NCBI GenBank assembly: GCA_018398765.1
Contig: JAHBMJ010000181.1
Coordinates: 23,073 to 56,573 of the forward strand
Length of the DNA: 33,501 nt
Reading direction: 5' to 3'
DNA from: Chromera velia
Taxonomy: Eukaryota > Sar > Chromeraceae
Under the pieces are notes generated by a model. The model worked only from the letters and a program-made list of their open reading frames with translations, did no database searches and was not told the origin of the DNA. The position numbers and the translations under genes are program-made. Shown here in pieces: positions 27,246 through 33,501 of the stretch; the stretch's first letter is position 1; every line of letters starts with the position of its first letter.

Positions 27246-28088
27246 AGACAGAAAGGCGGAGTACCAATGGGGTCTGCAGCTGGGGGGACAATCGCAGACA
27301 TTGTGCTTGCATACAAATATGAGAAATTTCTTTCTGACCACCGTCGTCCTCCTTCTCTGGAGGAATTTCTCCGCTACATTGATGACGTGATTGGAATCTG
27401 GAGTAGGACAAAGACTGAACTTGAAACCTTTCTTCGTTCTTTTTTTGTTTTTACCGACCCTGACACAAAATTATCGTTTGGTTTAATCAAGATTTTTAGA
27501 GCAGATGAGTTGATTTACGTGCCCATTATTTATTTAGATGTTGAGATCTGGGGGAAATGGGATGGCGACGGGTGGATTCGTTTGTTTATGCGCCCCCACA
27601 CTAAAGCATTAAGTGCTCATCAATACATTGCATGGTCGTCCGCTCACCGCCCCTCCTCCAAACTGATTCGCAGGCTGCGTCTCTGCTCAGACGAGAGCAC
27701 CTTCAGAAAGGAAAAGAAAGAAGTTGTCATTCGTTTCTTGAAGAGGGGATACCCACTCAAGTGTGTGCTGAGGGTCTCGAACGAAGTGAAGTTTGAAATG
27801 AGAAACAGAGAGAGAAGAAAGGTGCTCTGCTCAGTCGACCGCCTCAAGCGAGAAGCAGCAGATACAATTCAGTTCAGTCAAAATCCCCTAAAAGGGTCTG
27901 TTGGGTTCGCTCATTCCCAATCTCTTTTCTTTAAAGTTAGCGGAAATCGACAAGTTGATCCGGTAGCAAAAGTAATCAGAAAGAAATTGGGAGCGAAAAC
28001 TTCGTTTCGTATCCTTATTGCAAGAAAAAACCCTCCAAACATCTTTTTTCTGTTCAAGAAAGCATGGAAAAACCATTTTCATGCCTGA
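27246..28088 (+). CDS. PLE-2 reverse transcriptase, motifs B and C to C-terminus
   Basis: It continues the RT: RQKGGVPMGSAAGG (motif B), RYIDDVIGIW (motif C with both catalytic Asp), then a beta segment ending YLDVEIWG, like the 'fLD..i' of Penelope RT, and a thumb-like basic region. It ends at 28088 after FKKAWKNHFHA. No GIY-YIG signature (Y-x-G-x-T with Arg, Glu) follows in any frame before the pseudo-LTR, so the element lacks its own nuclease here. ATG 27267 is the Met of PMGS, not a real start. Confidence 0.85.
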   Translation, partial: RQKGGVPMGSAAGGTIADIVLAYKYEKFLSDHRRPPSLEEFLRYIDDVIGIWSRTKTELETFLRSFFVFTDPDTKLSFGLIKIFRADELIYVPIIYLDVEIWGKWDGDGWIRLFMRPHTKALSAHQYIAWSSAHRPSSKLIRRLRLCSDESTFRKEKKEVVIRFLKRGYPLKCVLRVSNEVKFEMRNRERRKVLCSVDRLKREAADTIQFSQNPLKGSVGFAHSQSLFFKVSGNRQVDPVAKVIRKKLGAKTSFRILIARKNPPNIFFLFKKAWKNHFHA

Positions 28089-28249
28089 ACTTGTTTGAAT
28101 CCATTCCTCAACATAGCCAGTGGTCACTTGAATCCGACCTAATCTGACCAAATTTTAAGAGAAACTTTCAACTAAGTCGCCGTCTCATTGCAAGTCTTCT
28201 TGGTTGTTAAGTCCTTTGCCCTCAGGAGATTTTTTTAATTCTTCCTGCA

Positions 28250-28790
28250 GGAAGAATTAAAAGATCTTTTGATAGTATCATCCCCTGGGTGGCCTAAAGA
28301 AATTTCCTATTTTTTATTTCCTATTTTTTATTTTTTAATTTTTTTCTATTTTCTATTTTTTATTTTTTATTCTTTTCAGAGCCAGACTCTTCATTCTATT
28401 ATATTTTATTTTATCTTTATCATTTTTTCTTTAACCTTTTTTTTGAAAAAACTGTTTGCAGATAATATGCAAAATTGAAAATTTTTTGAAAAAACTGTTT
28501 GCAGATAATATGTAAAATTAAAAAATTTGAAAAACGGCTCCGCGTCTCAACAGACGCCTGTAGTTTGGATACACTCTTTTCTTCTTTGTCTATGTCAAAG
28601 GTGACATAAACAAGAAAAGGAGTGAAGATTGTTGTAGGACATTGGTTTCACTATTTAGGACCTCTGTTACGAGAAAAGGAACTGAATTCCTCCTGACGAG
28701 AAGCGCTGGCTTCGAAACGCGTTGAGTTTCTATTCAGTTTTCCTGGTCTCACAATCGCTGAAGAAAGAGACCACTGAAAAAATTATCTAT
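28250..28790 (+). repeat. PLE-2 pseudo-LTR B
   Basis: Direct copy of pseudo-LTR A. Preserved elements: the hairpin GCGTCT / AGACGC (28542-28557; loop CAAC versus CGAC in A), the hairpin TATGTCA / TGACATA (28591-28608) and a hammerhead. It is preceded by an almost perfect palindrome (28231-28264). Confidence 0.9.
28678..28741 (+). ncRNA. Hammerhead ribozyme (type I) in pseudo-LTR B
   Basis: Same fold as in copy A with core CTGACGA (28693-28699); position 7 is variable in hammerheads (CUGANGA), so the change T to C is neutral. Stem II is 28700-28704 with 28709-28713, GAA 28714-28716, short stem III, cleavage after 28723. The stem I outer helix is 28680-28687 with 28732-28739. Confidence 0.85.
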
Positions 28791-29955
28791 AAATTCAATA
28801 ATAATATATAATTATCTAGATAATTTTTTTTTTCTCTGTGACTTCAATGCTAACAGCTAGGCTCACAGACTGCTCTTTGCAATTGGGACACGATAGCTGG
28901 GGAGTTAAGTCACCTTATCATATCTCATAATTCTCATCATCATCATCATCTAACCTCTTTACTTGAAAGTGATAAGACTTGGTGGTAGCACCTGTAACTA
29001 GACTTGTAATTTTGAAGTAATCAGTGATTAAGTACATTGGTATGGTGACTCTCACTGCAAGCCTGGGGAAAAAGTAGAGGAAAAATCCCTTTAAATTTGA
29101 TAAATAACTCGAATCATGCATTTTAACATGCAACCGGTATCTTAGTCTGTCTAAATCAAAGGTTTCCTTAACTTTTATACCGCTCTGTAGGACCTATACT
29201 GTCCTAGTGCTACTACACAACCGCCCCTCTTTCTACCTGATTCTTTATGAAATCTCTCCTTGTGCATGTCTTTCCATCGAGACTTCAAATGCCTTCTGAG
29301 CAAATATTTAATGATTTATTTAATTATACTGTTTTGCAGAGGCCTTCAAAGTGTCTGACTGCTTTTCTGCCCTTTTTATTCCCCTTTCTCCCCTTCTCTC
29401 TCCATTTTTGTTATTGGGCAACTGGAAACGGACTTTGCACAAGTGAAAAAGAAGACCGCTACCCTTTCCAACCAAACCGAAAGAAAGGACTCTCCATCCG
29501 AACTACTCACGTGATGGAGCCAGACCCTCCAGACCGTCAAGAATCCGCACGATAATCATGCGAGGCTTCCTTAACCATCCGTCATACGAGGTTTGAGACG
29601 TACAGGCGTATTCTCTGTGGACAATCGCCGCTGCTCGGACTGCCACTTGTGCATGCAGGAATGAAAACAAGTCTACAACCTCCCCTTTCGTTCCATTCCA
29701 CATGCTCATGCAAATCCATGCAAGTTCCTCAAATAGATTCGATCCCTTTGCCTACAGGTCCTCTCCTCGTACATGCATGCAACACACACAAAAAAGTCAT
29801 TCATTTTCTCTGGGGAGATCAACAATGCACGCATCCATCCATTCACAGCATGTGCACGCGAATGAAAAAGAAATCAAGGACAGCTACAGCACAGACCCCG
29901 TCGATCAGAGAGGAGCCAGTAGGTGAGTGGATCACAGAAAGGGCACAGAAGGACA
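28791..29955. other. Spacer between PLE-2 and the CBM20/ICEHGR gene
   Basis: AT-rich at first, with an ATC microsatellite (about 28934-28951), then a pyrimidine-rich stretch (about 29340-29420). Open frames here have no recognisable domain. The last 200 bases are likely the 3' UTR of the minus-strand repeat gene; I see no clear poly(A) signal. Confidence 0.55.
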
Positions 29956-31566
29956 TCATGCACAGACCCCCTCAGTCCTCCAGGAGGCACAAAGAGATAC
30001 AGTTGGCCACAGAAAGAGACTGATGCAGTCAGAGAAGACATGGTTGGGGCGAATGGAAGCTCGGGAGGCAGAGTGTGCAGGCAACTGGAGCTTGGCAATG
30101 CATTCGCAAGAATATCGTCGATCCTTTTCATGAACACAGAGTGCCTTCCCTCCGCACTCCTTGCACTGAGAGCGCTGCCGGCCGTGCTCACAAATGCTAG
30201 TGCCTCCAGACTTCTTGCACTGAGAGCGAACGCGACCGTGCTCACAGATGCTCGCCCCTCCACACTCCTTGCACTTGTTCCGTTCGCGGCCGTGCTCACA
30301 GATACTGCCCCCTCCACAGTCTCTACATCGAGTGCGGAGCCGGGCGTGCTCACAAATGCCCCCACCTTTACACTCCTTGCACTGAGAGCGAATGCGACCG
30401 TGCTGACAAATGCTCGCCCCTCCACACTCCTTGCACTGAGAGCGAATGCGACCGTGCTCACAAATGCTCGCCCCTCCGCACTCCTTGCACTGAGAGCGCT
30501 TCCGGTCATGTTCACAAATGCTTTTGCCTCCACACTCCTTGCACGTAAACCGTTCGCGGCCGTGCTGGCAGATGCTCTTCCCTCCACACTCCTTGCACTG
30601 CGAACGCCGTCGGCCGTGCTCACAGATGCTCGCCCCCCCACACTCCTTGCACTGCGAGCGAATGCGACCGTGCTCACAAATGCCACTACCTCCACACTCC
30701 TTGCACCGCGAGCGCCGTCGACCGAACTCACAAATGCCACTACCTCCACACTCCTTGCACTGATAGCGGATGCGGCCGTGCTCACAAATGCCTCGCCCTC
30801 CGCACTCTTTGCATGTGTGACGCTCTCGGCCGTGCTCACAAATACCCTTCCCTCCACACTCCTTGCACTTGCTGCGAACCCGCCCATGCAAGCAGAGAAC
30901 CTGCCCATGGCGGTTCCTCTTCACCTCTTCCCCTTCTCTGCCCCCCCGACGACGATTCTCACAGACGACCTCTTTCTCTCCACCGACCGGACCCCCCCTC
31001 CCTCTCTCAGGTTTGGAACACAGAGGGGCAGAGTCCGAAGCTGTTTCAGACACACTCAACCGACGCTGCTTCTCTTCCCGCAAGCAATCCCCATCCATTC
31101 CCCCTCCCCGCGAAGCAACATCTCTTCTGTGAGAACAACAGCCAGACACCCCATCGCACACGTCAGCCTCGACCTGAGAAACTGCACTCTCAGACCGACG
31201 ACGCTTCAAGGGAAGCCCCCTCGTCTGCTGCCCCTCTTCTTGTTGTCTCTGAGTGAGGGTGCAGTCATGGAAAGGCAGATGGGTGGAGGTCGAAGGGTGG
31301 AAGGGAAGGATTCTGTTGTCAGTCATGATATCAACGACTCTCTCAGAAGTTAGAGTCAGAACAGTCCAAATTCTTCTCACTGTCCTTCTCCCGCTGATTC
31401 TGTCTCCCTGACTCTCCCCCCCCCCTGTCGCCCCCACCCATTTCCCTCTGACTGTCGGACCCTCTGACCTCAACAGCTGACTGAGAAGAACAAACAGAGA
31501 CGGCTGAAGCCCCTTTCTGTTCATCAGTGCTTTTGAACATTTCTGACTCCCCCTCTCCGACCTCAT
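29956..31566 (-). CDS. Protein with 14 tandem 18-residue CKECGGxSICEHGRxRSQ repeats
   Basis: The N-terminal 220 residues are Arg/Ser/Gly-rich and look disordered. Then come 14 units of 18 residues (30112-30867, 54-bp DNA period), each C-x2-C-x5-C-x-H, e.g. CKECGGASICEHGRIRSQ. The regular three Cys plus one His per unit suggests one zinc site per repeat. Variants: unit 10 CKECKGGGICEHARLRTR, unit 11 starts CRDC, and unit 13 loses its second Cys (CKKS). From memory such ICEHGR/CKECGG arrays occur in many algae, oomycetes and giant viruses, with no established function. The C-terminal about 50 residues are unrelated. ATG at 31566 may be false: the CBM20 ORF overlaps in another frame and probably joins it. 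Confidence 0.85.
   Translation of the reverse strand: MRSERGSQKCSKALMNRKGLQPSLFVLLSQLLRSEGPTVRGKWVGATGGGESQGDRISGRRTVRRIWTVLTLTSERVVDIMTDNRILPFHPSTSTHLPFHDCTLTQRQQEEGQQTRGLPLKRRRSESAVSQVEADVCDGVSGCCSHRRDVASRGGGMDGDCLREEKQRRLSVSETASDSAPLCSKPERGRGGPVGGEKEVVCENRRRGGREGEEVKRNRHGQVLCLHGRVRSKCKECGGKGICEHGRERHTCKECGGRGICEHGRIRYQCKECGGSGICEFGRRRSRCKECGGSGICEHGRIRSQCKECGGASICEHGRRRSQCKECGGKSICQHGRERFTCKECGGKSICEHDRKRSQCKECGGASICEHGRIRSQCKECGGASICQHGRIRSQCKECKGGGICEHARLRTRCRDCGGGSICEHGRERNKCKECGGASICEHGRVRSQCKKSGGTSICEHGRQRSQCKECGGKALCVHEKDRRYSCECIAKLQLPAHSASRASIRPNHVFSDCISLFLWPTVSLCASWRTEGVCA
30112..30867 (-). repeat. Tandem 54-bp repeat array (14 units) coding the ICEHGR units
   Basis: CACTCCTTGCA recurs every 54 bp, from 30856-30867 down to 30154-30165. 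DNA units differ mainly at third positions and at the two variable residue slots. The mirror + strand open frame over the array is only its shadow. Confidence 0.92.
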
Positions 31567-32311
31567 CTGAAGAAGTCATGCACGCTCTCTCTGACTGAGG
31601 GACAGACACACGACTGTGCTCATTGACTGTCTCTCTCTGCGAATGCTCCGTCTGTCCGTTTGTAGGACCAGAGAGCAGTGCGAGCTGCACACTCTCAGGG
31701 ACCCCCCATTCCACCGCAATCCCAACCACCTCTGACCTCTGCTGCTGCTCCCCTCCCCCTCCTTCACCGATACTGATCGTATTGTCACCCCTCTCTCCCA
31801 CCGAAGAGCAGTCAGCAGGAGGAGCCTCACCAACGAGACGCACAATGCGGAAGTCTCCCCCTCTCAGTGGCTCAAGACACACGAAGTTGGGGGAATCCGG
31901 CAGTTGAGCTACATCGCCATCATTCGGAATTGCAACCAGTCGAAACTTCAATTCTGACACTTTCACCCTCTCAATCTCCCCCTCTGTCTCCCCAACATCC
32001 GCTGAACCTCCAGAGGCACGCATCGTGCGCCCTGACAGATTCACCTCCACCTCACTCGATACCCACCACGGACGCCCACACGGTGCAGGTCTCATACACA
32101 CCGCACCACCCAACTCCCACCCTCCCAGCTCAGGACAATCTCCCACCACAACAACGCGCGGATCCTCTCGCACCTCCGGGCAAAACGCAACAAAGGCGAC
32201 TCCTCCCTTCATTGTGCCGAAATGCGCAGATCGACCAACGCCTTCGCCTTCACTCCACAGACGATCGATGGATGTAGAGACACTCCGACACACCCGTCTA
32301 CGCAGCTGCAT
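31343..32311 (-). CDS. CBM20-type starch-binding domain protein
   Basis: Residues about 37-130 match a CBM20 starch-binding domain: VAFVAFCPEV, VVVVGDCPELGGWELGGAV (the 'GS.PELGNW....A' signature), PWWVSSEVEV and ELKFRLVAI (the 'YKFV' strand). CBM20 binds alpha-glucans such as starch granules. The C-terminal half is Ser/Glu/Gln-rich and disordered. ATG 32311 is the first available start, but the frame is open upstream to about 32520 and encodes a hydrophobic run, LKIAALLLLAALSSF (32312-32356). A signal peptide or membrane segment may therefore belong to the protein, with its start in an upstream exon. The frame ends at 31343, overlapping the repeat ORF; a C10 run at 31416-31425 could hide a frameshift joining them. 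Confidence 0.8.
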   Translation of the reverse strand: MQLRRRVCRSVSTSIDRLWSEGEGVGRSAHFGTMKGGVAFVAFCPEVREDPRVVVVGDCPELGGWELGGAVCMRPAPCGRPWWVSSEVEVNLSGRTMRASGGSADVGETEGEIERVKVSELKFRLVAIPNDGDVAQLPDSPNFVCLEPLRGGDFRIVRLVGEAPPADCSSVGERGDNTISIGEGGGGEQQQRSEVVGIAVEWGVPESVQLALLSGPTNGQTEHSQRETVNEHSRVSVPQSERACMTSSDEVGEGESEMFKSTDEQKGASAVSVCSSQSAVEVRGSDSQREMGGGDRGGGESGRQNQREKDSEKNLDCSDSNF

Positions 32312-33501
32312 AAAGGAAGAAAGGGCAGCCAGGAGAAGAAGCGCTGCAATCTTCAGTCTGAGAGTGAAATGGAACCATAGAGAGATCTGAACGAAGACTG
32401 AATGCCGCTCAGGCCAGTCAAAGAGGGGCTGAGCTTGCGTGACTGACTGACCACTCTTGCTCTGCAGAAGTGCCTCGGCCGAAGAGTTGTGCAGACCGAA
32501 CGAAGTTGTCGATCGCGCCAGCTAGAGAAAGCCGGAGGACAGGAATTCACTGGCTGGAAACAGGAAGCGATCTATCTCTCTCTATATATAGAATCAAGGA
32601 GGTTGCGCCTTTGTCTCTTCCTTCAAGGCAAGATTAGATCTTCGTTGTGGAGGACCAGACTCAGAAGACAGTCGCGCTGTCAGAGACTCGAAGGCTGAGA
32701 GGCCAACCAATGGGGCACAAAAAAAAGTCTGAATGCGGGGATTGAAGAAAAAGAGAAAACTTCTTCAAATGATAGTCTCCAGGTCAGAATCCTTTGTTTT
32801 AAATTGTTTGAACTGTTCTCAGCCTTTCCAACAATGTCAGACTGTCAGTCCAATTATATATGATGCCCAAAGTCCCATGCACCTGCAGTGGCCGAAAGAT
32901 GCATGCCGTGTCAGAAGAATGCGCGACATGCAGATGCCACTATGATGCCACTGCAACAACTGTGAGTCTGTGACTATATACATATAGCTCTGACTGTTTT
33001 GAACAGTGTTTTCCATTGTTTTCCTACGTTTTCATCTGCAGACACCCGGCGTTCGAGTGGACTTTCATGGTAAAGATGTCACTGACTCTGTTACTGAGAC
33101 GATATCAAAGACCGAGGCAATGAATGTGAGACATGTCCAACGGGACAGAACGCACTTTCTGATCTGTTTCTGCAGCCTTCCCACTTCGTGAGTCGAAGCT
33201 GTACACATCGGCTTCTTCGTGAGTTGAGGCTCCCTTGTGTTTTCGGTCGGCTTCGATCTATGAAAAGTCCTTTCAGTCGATCGTCGCTTCGCACAAGCAG
33301 CTCTCAGAAGAAACATTGAAGTTGCTCTCTGTATCTGCTGAGTGGCTGTGTGGCTTTGGGTCAGCTCGAAGAGTTCGATCGAATCTCTTTTGTGGCGTGT
33401 CCTTTATAGGAGTCAACTAGACAGAGTCTCGATCGATTGCTGTCAGCCAATCTATGAATAGTTGGTCGGCATCTTGAGGCTCCGTCTATCTTCATTCCAT
33501 T
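32312..33501. other. Upstream flank of the CBM20/ICEHGR gene
   Basis: No gene with a recognisable domain. 32312-32520 is an in-frame open extension of the CBM20 ORF with a hydrophobic segment and no ATG. CTATATATAG (about 32582-32591) is a TATA-like sequence about 270 bp upstream of the ATG. A short inverted pair, CGTGAGTTGAGGCTCCCTT / TTCGTGAGTCGAAG-like text, lies near 33185-33235. The rest is unassigned. Confidence 0.45.

Larger units (their letters stand above)
22927..28790 (+). mobile_element. PLE-2: Penelope-like element with hammerhead pseudo-LTRs, no endonuclease seen
   Basis: Order on the + strand: palindromic leader (22927-22960), pseudo-LTR A (about 22985-23512), ORF1 (23573-25663 with in-frame stops), RT (25905-28088 with two in-frame TAG), palindromic leader (28231-28264), pseudo-LTR B (about 28250-28790). 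The RT has the DKG, SLYT and YIDD signatures of canonical Penelope-like RTs. No GIY-YIG lies after it, as in the endonuclease-lacking Athena/Coprina types. I found no telomeric repeats at the ends. Hammerhead ribozymes in pseudo-LTRs are known for this superfamily. Confidence 0.85.

Noticed and set aside
28089-28250. GIY-YIG domain after the PLE-2 RT
   Set aside because: Only about 160 bases separate the RT stop from the pseudo-LTR, and no frame shows the nuclease motifs.
22927-28790. Telomere-attached Penelope element
   Set aside because: Endonuclease-lacking Penelope elements can sit at telomeres, but no TTTAGGG-type repeats occur at either end here.
30112-30867. CRISPR-like regular repeats
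   Set aside because: The units are contiguous 54-bp coding repeats without unique spacers and translate into a conserved protein motif.
29923-31353. 476-residue + strand open frame with regular Ala/Leu/Thr repeats
   Set aside because: It mirrors the 54-bp ICEHGR array. The minus strand gives the known Cys/His repeat, so the + frame is a shadow.

Overview
ORGANISM. The window looks like nuclear DNA of a protist alga. It is mid-GC, rich in introns or pyrimidine tracts, and packed with retroelements: a LINE, two Penelope-like elements (PLEs) and LTR-like repeats. The only host-like gene joins a starch-binding CBM20 domain to a Cys/His 'CKECGG..ICEHGR' repeat array. From memory that repeat is common in chromerids and other algae. 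My best guess is the alveolate Chromera velia, but this is unproven. No tRNA, rRNA, CRISPR or bacterial operon structure was seen.

LAYOUT. 1-1709: a duplicated 454-bp block carrying a 335-bp element with 23-bp terminal inverted repeats, split by microsatellite-rich DNA. 1708-2919: 3' part of a LINE on the + strand. 3027-9436: a nearly full-length LINE on the - strand, tail to tail with the first, coding a low-complexity N-terminus, AP-type endonuclease, reverse transcriptase (RT) and a C-terminal zinc-knuckle region. 9437-10416: spacer. 10417-10866 and 22073-22531: diverged copies of a TG...CA repeat, probably the two LTRs of an old minus-oriented LTR element. Nested between them at about 14218-21760 is PLE-1 (- strand), a Penelope-like element whose GIY-YIG nuclease lies upstream of its RT. 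It has 311-bp direct pseudo-LTRs, which are flanked outside by inverted repeats. 22927-28790: PLE-2 (+ strand), a Penelope-like element without visible endonuclease, with an RGG-tailed ORF1, a DKG/YIDD-type RT, and a hammerhead ribozyme in each pseudo-LTR. 28791-29955: spacer. 29956-32311: CBM20 / ICEHGR-repeat gene (- strand). 32312-33501: its upstream flank.

HOW THE PARTS RELATE. Almost all coding sequence belongs to retroelements. Their reading frames are interrupted mostly by in-frame stop codons (18 by my count) with very few frameshifts, which fits C-to-T decay or some kind of readthrough. The two PLEs share one architecture (inverted leader, then direct repeat, then ORF1, then RT) but differ in endonuclease and ribozyme content. 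One base N at 16669 sits exactly at the junction of a 958-bp near-identical tandem duplication inside the PLE-1 RT. This is probably an assembly join; collapsing it restores the RT frame. Several apparent starts are TTG or GTG, so true N-termini are uncertain.
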